Shown here one piece after another: positions 19,183 to 28,864 of a stretch of 64,000 nucleotides of DNA. The notes below the pieces were generated by a model. It ran no database searches. It worked only from the letters and a program-made list of their open reading frames with translations, and was not told the DNA's origin. Each line of letters opens with the position of its first letter. Position 1 is the stretch's first letter. The stretch comes from Paenibacillus rhizosphaerae. Its GTDB lineage: Bacteria > Bacillota > Bacilli > Paenibacillales > Paenibacillaceae. The stretch lies in contig NZ_JACHXJ010000001.1 in NCBI RefSeq assembly GCF_014192015.1, forward strand, positions 620,001-684,000, written 5' to 3'. The position numbers were made by a program, and so were the translations under genes.

Positions 19183-21279
19183 ATGGAAAGTCGTGTTGAA
19201 ATGCAGTTAGGCGGCAGAACCCTGGTCATGGAGACCGGACGCCTCGCGAAGCAGGCTAACGCCGCCGTGATGGTCCGCTACGGGGAAACGGCCGTACTTT
19301 GTACAGTGACCGCCTCCAGCGAACCGAAAGATCTGGACTTTTTTCCGCTGACTGTAAACTATGAAGAAAGATTGTATGCCGTAGGTAAAATCCCGGGCGG
19401 CTTTATCAAACGGGAAGGCAGACCGAGCGAGAAGGCCATTCTGGCCAGCCGGTTGACCGACCGTCCGATTCGTCCGCTGTTCCCGGAAGGCTTCCGTAAC
19501 GATGTGCAGGTGCTGAACCTCGTTATGAGCGTGGATCAGGACTGCTCGCCGGATATTGCGGCCATGATCGGTACTTCCGCAGCGCTGAGCATTTCGGACG
19601 TGCCGTTTGACGGACCGATCGGCGGTGTCATCGTAGGACGCGTGGACGGACAATTTATTATTAATCCGGACATCGCGCAGCAGGAGAAAAGTGACATTTA
19701 CCTGGTTGTCGCAGGCACCAGAGACGCCATCATGATGGTCGAAGCTGAGGCGAACGAGATTCCTGAGGAAACGATGCTGGAAGCGATTATGTTCGGTCAC
19801 GAGGAAATCAAAAAAATCGTGTCTGTCATTGATGAACTAACGCAAAAAGCCGGCAAACCGAAAATGGAAGTGAAGCTCCATGCGGTTGACGCGCAGGTCA
19901 ATGCCGAAGTACGTGAATTCGCTGCACAGCGCCTCGTAGAAGCGGTACGCATCGCTGAGAAGCATGCCCGTCAGGACGCCATCGATGCGATCAACGAAGA
20001 AACGGTGACTTTCTTTGAACAAAAATACATAGAGACGCCAGAGCTCTTGAAAGATGTCAAAGAAGTGCTGCATGATATTGTCAAAGAAGAAGTTAGACGC
20101 CTGATTACCCACGATAAAGTCCGTCCCGACGGCCGGGGTCTGGACGAGATCCGTCCGATCGAATGCGATACGAGCATTCTGCCGCGCACACATGGTACAG
20201 GCTTGTTTACTCGTGGTCAAACCCAGGCTCTCAGCGTATGTACATTGGGTGCGCTCGGTGACGTGCAAATTCTGGACGGTATCGATTTGCAGGAAACCAA
20301 ACGCTTTATGCACCACTATAACTTCCCGCCGTTCAGCGTAGGCGAAGCCCGTCCGCTTCGTGCACCGGGACGCCGCGAAATCGGCCACGGCGCGCTGGGT
20401 GAACGCGCCCTGTCGAAAGTTATTCCATCGGAAACCGAGTTTCCTTACACAATTCGTCTCGTTTCCGAGGTGCTGGAGTCGAACGGTTCCACATCCCAGG
20501 CAAGTATTTGCGCAAGCACGCTGGCCATGATGGATGCAGGCGTACCGATCAAGGCGCCGGTTGCCGGTGTAGCCATGGGTCTTATTAAAGACGGAGAGCA
20601 TGTATCCATCCTGACGGATATTCAGGGGATGGAAGACCATCTGGGCGATATGGACTTCAAAGTGGCCGGTACAGCTGAAGGGGTAACCGCCATTCAGATG
20701 GACATCAAAATTGCCGGCATTGACCGTCAGATTTTGAATGACGCTCTGAAGCAGGCCAAAGAAGGCCGGATGTTTATCCTGAGCAAAATGATGGAAGCGA
20801 TCCAGAAGCCAAGAGAGACTTTGTCTCCTTATGCTCCGAAGATCATCGTCATGAACATCAATCCGGATAAGATCCGCGACGTGATCGGCGCAGGCGGCAA
20901 GATCATCAACAAGATCATCGAGGAAACCGGTGTGAAGATCGACATCGAGCAGGATGGACGCGTCTTCATCGCATCGGCCAATGAGGAAATGAACCAGAAA
21001 GCCCGCTCTATTATTGAAGGAATCGTCCGTGAAGTCGAAGTCGGCGAAATTTATGTCGGCACCGTCAAACGGGTCGAGAAATTCGGCGCTTTTGTCGAAG
21101 TGCTTCCGAATAAAGAGGGACTTGTGCACATTTCCCAGCTCTCGACCGAGCGTGTCGGCAAAGTTGAGGACGTCGTGAATGTCGGGGATACGATCACCGT
21201 CAAAGTGACCGAGATCGACCAGCAGGGACGGATTAACCTGTCGCGCAAAGCGGTATTGGTTGCAGAATCCAAGGCTTAA
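19183..21279 (+). CDS. pnp: Polyribonucleotide nucleotidyltransferase (PNPase)
   Basis: Phosphorolytic 3'-5' exoribonuclease of the degradosome. The 698-aa protein has two RNase PH domains (about 1-210 and 310-545), with [11 protein letters not shown] and [14 protein letters not shown], an alpha-helical linker, a KH domain ([13 protein letters not shown]) and an S1 domain ([20 protein letters not shown]). The ribosome site AAAGGAGGG is well placed. RNase J and RNase Y lie further along the window. Confidence 0.98.
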   Translation: MESRVEMQLGGRTLVMETGRLAKQANAAVMVRYGETAVLCTVTASSEPKDLDFFPLTVNYEERLYAVGKIPGGFIKREGRPSEKAILASRLTDRPIRPLFPEGFRNDVQVLNLVMSVDQDCSPDIAAMIGTSAALSISDVPFDGPIGGVIVGRVDGQFIINPDIAQQEKSDIYLVVAGTRDAIMMVEAEANEIPEETMLEAIMFGHEEIKKIVSVIDELTQKAGKPKMEVKLHAVDAQVNAEVREFAAQRLVEAVRIAEKHARQDAIDAINEETVTFFEQKYIETPELLKDVKEVLHDIVKEEVRRLITHDKVRPDGRGLDEIRPIECDTSILPRTHGTGLFTRGQTQALSVCTLGALGDVQILDGIDLQETKRFMHHYNFPPFSVGEARPLRAPGRREIGHGALGERALSKVIPSETEFPYTIRLVSEVLESNGSTSQASICASTLAMMDAGVPIKAPVAGVAMGLIKDGEHVSILTDIQGMEDHLGDMDFKVAGTAEGVTAIQMDIKIAGIDRQILNDALKQAKEGRMFILSKMMEAIQKPRETLSPYAPKIIVMNINPDKIRDVIGAGGKIINKIIEETGVKIDIEQDGRVFIASANEEMNQKARSIIEGIVREVEVGEIYVGTVKRVEKFGAFVEVLPNKEGLVHISQLSTERVGKVEDVVNVGDTITVKVTEIDQQGRINLSRKAVLVAESKA

Positions 21280-21329
21280 TTCAAGCGGAGCGGCTTCGTC
21301 AGAAGCCACGCTTGCTACCATATGCAGTC

Positions 21330-21366
21330 AAAGAGACAGAAAGTACTCACTTCTGGCTCTTTTTTT
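21330..21366 (+). terminator. Intrinsic terminator of pnp
   Basis: AAAGAG...CTCTTT stem continuing through CAGA/TCTG and AGT/ACT (one bulge, one mismatch) with loop ACTC, then a run of seven T. A second hairpin (GGCTTC-GTCA-GAAGCC, 21292-21307) without a T run sits just upstream. Confidence 0.85.
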
Positions 21367-21491
21367 ATGAGATCCGAAAGTATAAACTTCCAAGCCTAAA
21401 CCTCTGGATGCTCTCTCGCGGCCTTCATTCATATTCCCGCCCGTCCTTTCATATGATGGGACAAAGTATGTTAAGGGAGATGAGCGGAAAA

Positions 21492-22481
21492 ATGAACGGG
21501 AGACGGACAGCCATCGTGCTTGCCTGTTTTGCCACCATCGTCGGGCTCGCGCAGACCGGTGCGGTCGGGGACTATTTTCGGGACGTACGGCATCACCTGA
21601 CTGCTCAAACCGCATTTGAGCCCCAGGCGGACGAGAAGCAGCTGGACCCGCTGTACAAGCAGATTCAAGAGAAGGCCGAGGCCACGCGGATTCCGCCGGT
21701 GGATGCGGTCGTGGACCGCGTCTGGAAGGCCATTCCGGGGTACAACGGTCTGGAGATCGACGTAGACAAGACTTATAAGCGGGCCAAGGCCCAGGGAGCC
21801 TCGGCTCCGATTACATATGTGTACCGTCAAATTTCCCCCAAGGTGAACCTGGGCGATTTGGCGGCCGAACCGATTTATAAAGGGAACCCGAAAAAGCCGA
21901 TGGTTTCCCTGATGATCAACGTCGCGTGGGGGGACGAGTTTATCGTTCCGATGCTCGATACACTCGATGCGGAGAACGTAAAGGCAACCTTCTTTTTTGA
22001 CGGAAGCTGGTTGAAGAAAAACCCGGAGATGGCCAAGGAGATCCAAAAGCGGGGGCATGAGCTGGAGAACCACGCGTATACGCATCCCAACATGAGCCAG
22101 CTGAGCCGCGAACGGGCAACGCTAGAAATCAGTAAAACCCAGCAGCTGTTGAAGGATACGCTGGGCGTGGAGAACAAGTGGTTTGCGCCGCCTTCCGGAG
22201 ACTTTAATCAGCAGACCGTCCAAATCGCCGCCAGCCTCGGCCTGAAGACGGTGCTGTGGACGCTGGACACGGTCGATTGGCGGAAGCCCTCACCGGATTC
22301 CATCGTCAACAAGATCTCGGCCAAGGTGGAGCCGGGCACTTTGATTCTGATGCATCCGACCTCCTCCTCTTCCCAGGCGCTGAAGGGCATGATCCGCGTG
22401 ATCAAGGCAAAAGGCCTTGTGCTGGGCACGGTCAGCCAGACGCTGTCCCCCGAGAGGGTCATGGCGCCCAAGGTTGAGTGA
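21492..22481 (+). CDS. ylxY: YlxY-type polysaccharide deacetylase homologue
   Basis: NodB-fold protein at the B. subtilis ylxY position, between pnp and the M16 protease. ATG at 21492 gives 329 aa with an N-terminal signal-anchor (AIVLACFATIVGLAQTGAVG); start choice is moderate, because AAGGGAG lies 12 nt upstream and in-frame ATGs occur earlier. In the catalytic domain the usual TFDDG is replaced by INVAWGDE. Other motifs remain: ATFFFDG, NHAYTHPNM (two His ligands), APPSGDFN, TLDTVDW and LMHP. It is exported or membrane-anchored; activity on cell-wall glycan is uncertain because of the altered first motif. Confidence 0.9.
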   Translation: MNGRRTAIVLACFATIVGLAQTGAVGDYFRDVRHHLTAQTAFEPQADEKQLDPLYKQIQEKAEATRIPPVDAVVDRVWKAIPGYNGLEIDVDKTYKRAKAQGASAPITYVYRQISPKVNLGDLAAEPIYKGNPKKPMVSLMINVAWGDEFIVPMLDTLDAENVKATFFFDGSWLKKNPEMAKEIQKRGHELENHAYTHPNMSQLSRERATLEISKTQQLLKDTLGVENKWFAPPSGDFNQQTVQIAASLGLKTVLWTLDTVDWRKPSPDSIVNKISAKVEPGTLILMHPTSSSSQALKGMIRVIKAKGLVLGTVSQTLSPERVMAPKVE

Positions 22482-22633
22482 GACGGTTTTTTTTGATAGG
22501 ATAGGGATTGCGCTGGCTGTAGTCAGGAAAGTTACGACTCGGCCATCATTTGCATGAAGAACGGGTTACTAGTCAGAACTGAACAGGGGGCAGCCTGGAG
22601 GTTCATTGGATTAATTATAGGAGGGCCTCTCGC

Positions 22634-23902
22634 GTGAAAAAAATAAACTTAAGCAACGGCCTTAGAGTGGTCATGGAGAAAATTCCGACGATGCGGTCGG
22701 TTTCCTTTGGCATTTGGGTCAAGACGGGCTCCCGCCACGAAACTTTGGCCAACAACGGCATTTCCCATTTTATCGAGCACATGCTGTTTAAAGGGACCGA
22801 ACGGTTTGACGCCAAGGCAATTGCCGAGGAATTCGATGCCATTGGCGGCAATGTGAATGCCTTTACTTCCAAGGAATATACCTGTTTTTATGCCAAGGTG
22901 CTGGATGAGCATCTGCCGATCGCCGTAGACGTGCTGGCCGACATGTTCTTCCGTTCCAAGCTGGACGGCCAGGAGCTGGCCAAGGAGAAGAACGTCATTC
23001 TGGAAGAGATTTCGATGTACGAAGATACGCCTGATGATATGGTGCACGACCTGATGGCCAAGGCGGTCTACGGGGATCATCCGCTCGCCTATCCGATTCT
23101 GGGGACGAAGGAACAGCTGGAAAGCATGGGATCTTCGGACCTTCGGGCCTATATGGATGAGCATTATACAATTGAAAATACCGTGATCAGCGTGGCGGGC
23201 AACATTGGCGATGACATGGTGGAGCTGCTGGAACGCCATTTTGGCGGTTTCCAAAACAGCGGGCGCGTCAGCGAACTGACCGTGCCTTCATTCCAAAGCG
23301 GGCTTTTGTACCACAAAAAGAAGACGGAGCAAAATCATATCTGTCTGTCCTTCCCGGGATGCTCGATCCACGATCCGCTTCAGTATGCCATGATTCTGCT
23401 CAATAACAGCATCGGCGGCGGGATGAGCTCGCGGTTGTTCCAGGAAATCCGGGAAAAGCGGGGACTCGCCTATTCGGTATACTCGTACCACAGCTCCAAC
23501 GAAGACAGCGGATTGTTTACGATCTATGCCGGAACCGCGCCGAAGCAAACCAAAGACGTCATGGACCTGACCAAAGAGGTGCTGTCGGATGTCGCCGTAA
23601 ACGGGATGACCGAGGACGAAATCCGCAAAGGGAAGGAGCAGCTGAAAGGCAGCCTGATCCTGAGTCTCGAGGGCACCGGCAGCCGCATGAACCGGCTCGG
23701 CAAAAACGAGCTGATGCTGGGCAAGCATTTTTCGCTCGATGACATGATCGAAAAGATCGAAAACGTGACGATGAACGATGTGAACGCCGTGCTGGACCGG
23801 ATGTTCAGCCAGCCTTACGCACTGGCGATGGTCGGTTCGACGGACCGCGCCATTGCAGGGTTAAGGAGGGACGATTTTGTCACACTACGTACAAATTCAT
23901 AA
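22634..23902 (+). CDS. mlpA: M16 family zinc protease (YmxG/MlpA-like)
   Basis: Insulinase-family peptidase of 422 aa starting with GTG at 22634 behind AGGAGG. The inverted zinc motif HFIEH is at residues 45-49, followed by the usual NAFTSKEYTCFYAKV and the second ligand region NVILEEISMYEDTPDD. RLFQEIREKRGLAYSVYSY is the conserved C-terminal-half signature. It occupies the ymxG position and overlaps dut by 26 nt, so the two are probably co-translated. Substrate unknown. Confidence 0.92.
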   Translation: MKKINLSNGLRVVMEKIPTMRSVSFGIWVKTGSRHETLANNGISHFIEHMLFKGTERFDAKAIAEEFDAIGGNVNAFTSKEYTCFYAKVLDEHLPIAVDVLADMFFRSKLDGQELAKEKNVILEEISMYEDTPDDMVHDLMAKAVYGDHPLAYPILGTKEQLESMGSSDLRAYMDEHYTIENTVISVAGNIGDDMVELLERHFGGFQNSGRVSELTVPSFQSGLLYHKKKTEQNHICLSFPGCSIHDPLQYAMILLNNSIGGGMSSRLFQEIREKRGLAYSVYSYHSSNEDSGLFTIYAGTAPKQTKDVMDLTKEVLSDVAVNGMTEDEIRKGKEQLKGSLILSLEGTGSRMNRLGKNELMLGKHFSLDDMIEKIENVTMNDVNAVLDRMFSQPYALAMVGSTDRAIAGLRRDDFVTLRTNS

Positions 23903-24323
23903 ATTGCCGGGTCACGAGGATGTGCGGCTGCCGGAGAAAATGTCCGGCTCCGCCTCCGGATATGACCTGTACGCCGCCGTTGAAGAAGAAGTCGTCCTTC
24001 AGCCGGGGGAGCGCAGGCTCATCCCGACCGGATTTGCCATCGCCATGCCCGACGGGCTGGAGGCACAAATCCGCCCGAGAAGCGGGCTGGCTTTGAAGCA
24101 TGGCATTACCTGCCTCAATACGCCGGGAACGATCGACGCCGATTACCGCGGGGAAATCAAGGTGCTGCTGATCAACCTAGGCCAGGAGCCGTTTGCGATT
24201 ACCCGTAACGAGCGCATCGCCCAAATGGTGTTTATGGAAGTGCCTAAGGTGACGTTTGAGCAGGTGGACGTGCTGTCCGAAACCGTTCGCGGTGAGGGCG
24301 GATTCGGCCACACCGGCAAATAA
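23877..24323 (+). CDS. dut: dUTP diphosphatase (dUTPase)
   Basis: Hydrolyses dUTP to dUMP, keeping uracil out of DNA and supplying thymidylate synthesis. 148 aa, starting TTG at 23877 with AAGGAGGG seven bases upstream. All five trimeric dUTPase motifs are visible: SGYDLYAA, PRSGLALKHG, TPGTIDADYRGEIKV, RIAQMVF and RGEGGFGHTG. It starts inside the mlpA 3' end. Confidence 0.95.
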   Translation: MSHYVQIHKLPGHEDVRLPEKMSGSASGYDLYAAVEEEVVLQPGERRLIPTGFAIAMPDGLEAQIRPRSGLALKHGITCLNTPGTIDADYRGEIKVLLINLGQEPFAITRNERIAQMVFMEVPKVTFEQVDVLSETVRGEGGFGHTGK

Positions 24324-24338
24324 TTCATAGCTCAGTAC

Positions 24339-24383
24339 AGCCTGGAGTTCGTTCCCGAAAGGGTCCGGTCTCCAGGCTTTTTT
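24339..24383 (+). terminator. Intrinsic terminator after dut
   Basis: AGCCTGGAG (24339-24347) pairs with CTCCAGGCT (24370-24378) around a 22-nt loop, followed by TTTTTT. Confidence 0.92.
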
Positions 24384-24503
24384 AGATTGAAGAAAGTATA
24401 ATCCTCAGTAACCCGGCTACCTATATCGCAAGAAAATATGCCGTTAATGCGGTCCGGCTTCCTGGAATGTGCGTCGACATTTTTTAATTTGGCGGGCGTC
24501 TTT

Positions 24504-24531
24504 CACCCCTCCTTAGGCAGCGGCATATGAT
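24504..24531 (+). promoter_or_regulatory. Possible mother-cell (sigma-K/E) promoter of spoVFA
   Basis: CAC (24504-24506), 17 nt, then CATATGAT (24524-24531), which fits the CATA-NNN-T -10 pattern of mother-cell sigma factors. spoVF is sigma-K-dependent in B. subtilis. There is no competing sigma-A site in the gap. Confidence 0.4.
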
Positions 24532-24569
24532 GGATTCATAACAGTGTTTTTGAAAGGAGTGACATCCTT

Positions 24570-25469
24570 GTGCTGACTGGAGTTCATATAGTGTTCCTAG
24601 GCGGGGATGCACGGCAGATCGAGGTGATCCGTAAATGTTCGGAGATGGATGCCACCGTCAGCGTGGTCGGATTCGACAAGCTGAATGAAAGGGTCCTGGG
24701 AGTCTCGTGGGAGCGCCTCTCTTCTGAACTGCTTTCTGCGGCAGACGTTCTCGTGCTGCCTGTTGTCGGGTGTGATGATACAGGAGCGATCCAGACGCCG
24801 TATTCTGGAGAGTCCTTAAAGCTGCTGGATGAGCATTTGGCCGCTCTTCCGTCGCATTGTACCGTGTATACGGGAATGGCCAAACCCTATTTGCGCAGTC
24901 TATGCGCAAGCCACGAGGTACGCCTGTTGGAACTGCTGGACCGGGATGACGTTGCTATTTTTAATTCTATTCCGACGGCGGAAGGCGCGCTGGTGATGGC
25001 AATCCAGAATACGCCGTTTACGATCCACGGTTCGGATTGTATTGTGCTGGGATTGGGGAGAACCGGGTTTACGATGGCGAAAAGCCTGCAGGGACTCGGG
25101 GCGAAGGTAAGGGCCGGCGTCAGGTCGGAAAAGGATTTTGCCAGAGCGGAGGTCATGGGCTGGGAGCCTTTCCTGACAAGGGATTTGGAGGATCATGTGC
25201 GAAGTGTCGACTTGATTTTTAACACGATTCCGACTATGATAGTCACAGCGCAAATCCTGTCAAGAATGCCCCAAAGCGCCGTCATTATTGACCTTGCTTC
25301 GGCTCCCGGAGGATGTGATTTCCGGTATGCGGAGAAGCGGGGAATTAAGGCCTTGCTGGCTCCCGGATTACCTGGAATCGTAGCTCCCAAAACAGCTGGA
25401 ATGATTATTGCCAATGCTTTGGTACAGTTGATTTCGGACGAGATCAAGATTCGGGGGGATGGGGAATGA
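24570..25469 (+). CDS. spoVFA: Dipicolinate synthase subunit A
   Basis: With SpoVFB it oxidises 4-hydroxy-tetrahydrodipicolinate (the DapA product) to dipicolinic acid in the mother cell, for accumulation in the spore core. 299 aa, starting GTG at 24570 behind GAAAGGAGTGAC. It opens with MLTGVHIVFLGGDARQ-type residues, has a dinucleotide-binding loop VLGLGRTGFTMAK around 155-167, and ends with ALLAPGLPGIVAPKTAG, highly characteristic of DpaA. Overlaps spoVFB by 4 nt. Confidence 0.96.
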   Translation: MLTGVHIVFLGGDARQIEVIRKCSEMDATVSVVGFDKLNERVLGVSWERLSSELLSAADVLVLPVVGCDDTGAIQTPYSGESLKLLDEHLAALPSHCTVYTGMAKPYLRSLCASHEVRLLELLDRDDVAIFNSIPTAEGALVMAIQNTPFTIHGSDCIVLGLGRTGFTMAKSLQGLGAKVRAGVRSEKDFARAEVMGWEPFLTRDLEDHVRSVDLIFNTIPTMIVTAQILSRMPQSAVIIDLASAPGGCDFRYAEKRGIKALLAPGLPGIVAPKTAGMIIANALVQLISDEIKIRGDGE

Positions 25470-26062
25470 ACTTGCAGGGTAAAACGGTAGGTTATGCGAT
25501 TACGGGTTCACATTGTACGCTTGCTGAAATTATGCCGCAGATTCAACGGTTTATGGACGCCGGTGCCAAAGTGGTGCCGATTGTCTCCAATTCGGTGCAG
25601 GTAACGGACACCCGCTTCGGCACATCCGCGAGCTGGCTGGAGCAGCTGAAGAACATCACAGGGAGCGAGATCATCTCCTCAATCGTGGATGCGGAGCCTC
25701 TGGGACCGTCCAAACTGCTCGACGTGCTGGTTATTGCGCCTTGCACGGGCAATACGACAAGCAAGCTGGCCAATGCCATTACGGACAGTCCTGTCTTGAT
25801 GGCCGCCAAGGCCCAAATGCGGAATTTGCGTCCGCTGGTGCTGGCGATTTCCACCAATGACGGATTGGGATTAAACGCAGCGAATATCGCCAAGCTGCTT
25901 GTGACCAAGAACATTTACTTTGTTCCGTTCGGTCAGGATAATCCGGTGCAGAAGCCCAATTCGCTGGTTGCGAACATGGAGCTGATCCCCGAAGCATGCG
26001 ATGCGGCTCTTGATGGAAGACAACTGCAGCCTATGCTGATTCAACGCATGTTTTCTGCGTAA
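25466..26062 (+). CDS. spoVFB: Dipicolinate synthase subunit B (flavoprotein)
   Basis: Flavoprotein-family partner of SpoVFA, 198 aa. GYAITGSHCTLAEIMPQ at the N-terminus, DVLVIAPCTGNTTSKLANAI and LAISTNDGLGLNAANIAKLL are the recognisable segments. Start ATG overlaps the spoVFA stop (ATGA) with GGGGATGGGG just upstream. In Bacillus asd follows here; in this window asd is absent and a 462-nt gap precedes the aspartokinase. Confidence 0.95.
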   Translation: MNLQGKTVGYAITGSHCTLAEIMPQIQRFMDAGAKVVPIVSNSVQVTDTRFGTSASWLEQLKNITGSEIISSIVDAEPLGPSKLLDVLVIAPCTGNTTSKLANAITDSPVLMAAKAQMRNLRPLVLAISTNDGLGLNAANIAKLLVTKNIYFVPFGQDNPVQKPNSLVANMELIPEACDAALDGRQLQPMLIQRMFSA

Positions 26063-26148
26063 TCCCAATCGGCTGCATTCGTTTCGAGTTCCGGCACCCG
26101 AAACTGCATTGTCCAGCCCCTAGCAGATGCTGCGGGCGGTAATTTTGC

Positions 26149-26176
26149 GCCCCATGCCGTAAGACACGGGGCTGTT
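26149..26176 (+). terminator. Weak terminator-like hairpin after spoVFB
   Basis: GCCCCATG pairs with CACGGGGC (one A-C mismatch, 8-nt loop), followed by TGTTTG. The T tract is poor, so termination is uncertain. Confidence 0.35.
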
Positions 26177-26292
26177 TGCATCGTTTATTCCGGGCCGCCG
26201 TAATCGGATAAATATCAGTGTACAGAACATAAGTTGAAATGATTCAAATGGTCGTAGAGGCCAAATAGTAAATGTAGGACGACTCGATCGAA

Positions 26293-26463
26293 GTGATCGC
26301 AGCCTGTTTTGCTTATCCCGGTTGGATGCGGCACCACAGATCTGTTAAGGATGCCGATTCGGGCGGGAACAGGAAACTAGGCTGCGATTACGAACTGCCG
26401 GCCAAAGCGCGTTTGTTCATGCTTTGGCTCTGAGGAAGGTGTACAGCCTCCATGGCTGTACAC
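26293..26463 (+). other. Structured region upstream of the aspartokinase (three hairpins)
   Basis: The 462-nt gap between spoVFB and dapG holds no gene. It contains three strong inverted repeats. (1) 26293-26391: a 13-bp arm, 26293-26305 with 26379-26391, extended by GTTT/AAAC across one bulge, enclosing nested CCCG/CGGG and GGCA/TGCC pairs. (2) GCCAAAGC/GCTTTGGC, 26401-26408 with 26421-26428. (3) GTGTACAGCC/GGCTGTACAC, 26439-26463, with a 5-nt loop. A competing hairpin CGATC-GAAGT-GATCG (26285-26299) uses part of arm (1). No poly-T follows and I cannot match it to the lysine riboswitch, T-box or another known class. Confidence 0.6.
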
Positions 26464-26524
26464 GTCACAGGAAATCGACGCAGCTATACGTTCTGCCGTT
26501 CTTATCTAGCATGGGGGAATTGAA

Positions 26525-27742
26525 ATGAGCATCTTAGTACAGAAATTCGGCGGTACATCTTTGTCGACTCCGCAAGCAAGGGAACTCGTCATCAAGCACG
26601 TCAGACGCGAGCTGGACAACGGCTATCAGCTTGTTGTTGTCGTTTCCGCAATGGGACGCAAGGGGGAGCCTTATGCAACCGACACGCTCCTGGACTGGGT
26701 CTCCCAGAACGGGAACGCTCTTCCGTCGCGGGAGCGGGATTTACTGCTGTGCTGCGGTGAAATCATCTCGGCTGCCACGCTGTGCAGCCTGCTGGAGAAT
26801 GAAGGCATCACCTCCACGGTGCTGACAGGGGCCCAGGCCGGATTTGTCACCGATGATCAATACGGCAACGCGCGGATTAAAGACGTGCGTCCGGAGCGGA
26901 TTGTGAAGGAGCTCGAAACACATCAAGTGGTCGTCGTTACCGGTTTTCAGGGTCAGACGGAAAACGGGGACTTCACCACTTTGGGGCGTGGCGGAAGCGA
27001 TACTTCGGCAACGGCGCTGGGTGCGGCGCTCCGTGCCGAAATGGTTGACATCTACACGGACGTCAACGGAATTCTGACGGCGGATCCACGGATCGTCGAA
27101 GACGCCAAACCGCTCTCCATCGTAAGCTACGCTGAAATATGCAACATGGCCCAATACGGAGCCAAGGTTATCCATCCGAGAGCCGTTGAAATCGCGATGC
27201 AGGCGCATGTGCCGGTGCGGGTGCGGTCCACCTTTTCGGAAGATGAAGGAACACTGGTCACCCAGCCGGAAGGCTTCAGGGACGTTCAGTTGGGCTTCAT
27301 GGACCGGTATGTGACAGGAATCGCCTACGTGAGCAACGTCACACAAATCACGGTGGAGTGCAAGAACGAAGGAGATAATCTTCAGCTCAGAGTGTTTAAA
27401 GCCATGGCTGAAAATTCCATCAGCGTCGATTTTATTAATGTTACCCCGACAGGGGCGGTCTATACCGTTTTTGACCATGATTCGGAGAAAGCGATCCGGG
27501 TGCTTCAGGAATTGGGATTCCGGCCTAAGAGCCTTTCTGGCTGCGCCAAGGTTTCCGTCATCGGAGGCGGGATCAACGGGGTGCCGGGAATTATGGCCAA
27601 AATCGTCGAATCCCTCAGTGAACAAAATATCCAAATTCTGCAGTCGGCAGATTCGAATACGACCATATGGGTGCTGGTGAAGAAAGAGGACATGGTACAG
27701 TCTCTCCGGGCACTGCATGCCAAATTCGAGCTGCACCGGTAG
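26525..27742 (+). CDS. dapG: Aspartate kinase (DapG-type)
   Basis: Phosphorylates aspartate, the first step towards lysine, diaminopimelate and dipicolinate. 405 aa, the size of B. subtilis DapG. The kinase motif is KFGGTSLS (7-14), followed by TLGRGGSDTSATALGAAL and VDIYTDVNGILTADPRIV; two C-terminal ACT domains follow (ISVDFINVTP and the SVIGGGINGVPGIMAKI segment). GGGGGA lies 7 nt before the ATG. DapA follows 50 nt later. No asd accompanies it. Confidence 0.95.
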   Translation: MSILVQKFGGTSLSTPQARELVIKHVRRELDNGYQLVVVVSAMGRKGEPYATDTLLDWVSQNGNALPSRERDLLLCCGEIISAATLCSLLENEGITSTVLTGAQAGFVTDDQYGNARIKDVRPERIVKELETHQVVVVTGFQGQTENGDFTTLGRGGSDTSATALGAALRAEMVDIYTDVNGILTADPRIVEDAKPLSIVSYAEICNMAQYGAKVIHPRAVEIAMQAHVPVRVRSTFSEDEGTLVTQPEGFRDVQLGFMDRYVTGIAYVSNVTQITVECKNEGDNLQLRVFKAMAENSISVDFINVTPTGAVYTVFDHDSEKAIRVLQELGFRPKSLSGCAKVSVIGGGINGVPGIMAKIVESLSEQNIQILQSADSNTTIWVLVKKEDMVQSLRALHAKFELHR

Positions 27743-27792
27743 TCATAAATCTGGAAAACGCACTTTTACGTCCTATTAGGAGGTTGTACAAG

Positions 27793-28680
27793 ATGGATTT
27801 CGGTAGATTGATTACGGCCATGGTTACTCCCTTTGATGAGCAGGGAAATGTGAACTGGACAGAAACCGCCAAGCTGATCGATTACTTAATTGAGGACCAG
27901 CGGTCCGAATCACTGGTTGTCTGCGGGACGACCGGCGAATCCCCGACGCTGACGGAGGAAGAAAAGCTCAAGCTGTTCGCGTTTGCGGTGGACCATGCCA
28001 AAGGGCGCTGCAAAATTATTGCCGGTACCGGCAGCAACAGCACCGCGCATTCGATCCATCTGACCCAGGAAGCCGAAAAGCTCGGGGTAGATGGCGTTTT
28101 GCTCGTTGTGCCTTATTACAACAAGCCGAACCAGGAGGGGTTATACCGTCATTTCGAAGCCATTGCCCGCAGCACGAAGCTGCCGGTCATGCTGTATAAC
28201 GTCCCTGGACGGACTGTGGTCGGTCTGACCACCGAGACGACGCTTAGGCTGGCTGAGATTCCGAACGTGGTCGCCACCAAGGAATGCGCTTCGCTCGAGC
28301 AGGTGACCCAGATCGCGGCCGGTGCGCCGGCGCATTTCCGGGTATATTCCGGTGACGATGCAGCGGGGCTTCCGGCCTTGGCGGTTGGCGCATACGGCAT
28401 CGTCAGCGTGGCCGGACATATCGTCGGCGCTTCCATGAAAGATATGATTACGGCATATTTGCAAGGTGAGCAGACGCAGGCCGCGCAGCTCCACCAGAAG
28501 CTGTTCCCGGTGTTCAAGGGCTTGTTTGAGTCCCCGACACCGCTGCCGAATCCGGCTGCCGTCAAGCATGCGCTCAATTTGCTGGGTCATTCCGTCGGAG
28601 GCGTACGCCTTCCGCTCGTCGGACCGAATGAGAAGGAAGCGGAATTTATCGAACGGTTGGTTCATTCACTCGCGGAATAA
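27793..28680 (+). CDS. dapA: 4-hydroxy-tetrahydrodipicolinate synthase
   Basis: Condenses pyruvate with aspartate semialdehyde. Its product is used by SpoVFA/B for DPA and by DapB for lysine and peptidoglycan. ATG at 27793 behind AGGAGGT gives 295 aa; the frame is open for 42 codons upstream but without family similarity. GTTGESPTLTEEEK, Tyr135 in MLYNVPGRT and the Schiff-base Lys163 in VATKECASL are present. Confidence 0.97.
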   Translation: MDFGRLITAMVTPFDEQGNVNWTETAKLIDYLIEDQRSESLVVCGTTGESPTLTEEEKLKLFAFAVDHAKGRCKIIAGTGSNSTAHSIHLTQEAEKLGVDGVLLVVPYYNKPNQEGLYRHFEAIARSTKLPVMLYNVPGRTVVGLTTETTLRLAEIPNVVATKECASLEQVTQIAAGAPAHFRVYSGDDAAGLPALAVGAYGIVSVAGHIVGASMKDMITAYLQGEQTQAAQLHQKLFPVFKGLFESPTPLPNPAAVKHALNLLGHSVGGVRLPLVGPNEKEAEFIERLVHSLAE

Positions 28681-28705
28681 TTAATCTTCTTAAAAGTTGA
28701 CAGAA

Positions 28706-28734
28706 ACAGCGTCCATACCAGGGCGCTGTTTTTT
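28706..28734 (+). terminator. Intrinsic terminator after dapA
   Basis: ACAGCGTCC (28706-28714) pairs with GGGCGCTGT (28721-28729; one G-T pair) around ATACCA, followed by TTTTT. Confidence 0.92.
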
Positions 28735-28864
28735 GTGTTTAGAATGGGTGCCTTTGGGTTAAGGCCTAAGCAGGGACGCTGCTTCGTACGGCTTTTTGCC
28801 CATAAGGATATTTCAAATAAACAGCCTGGATTTGGGGAACTCTAATGCCTACTTTCAGGGTGAC

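Noticed and set aside
26230..26400. Lysine riboswitch upstream of the aspartokinase.
   Set aside because: GTAGAGGC, AGTA and CGAAGTGA resemble L-box pieces, but their order and spacing do not give the five-helix core and no terminator follows.
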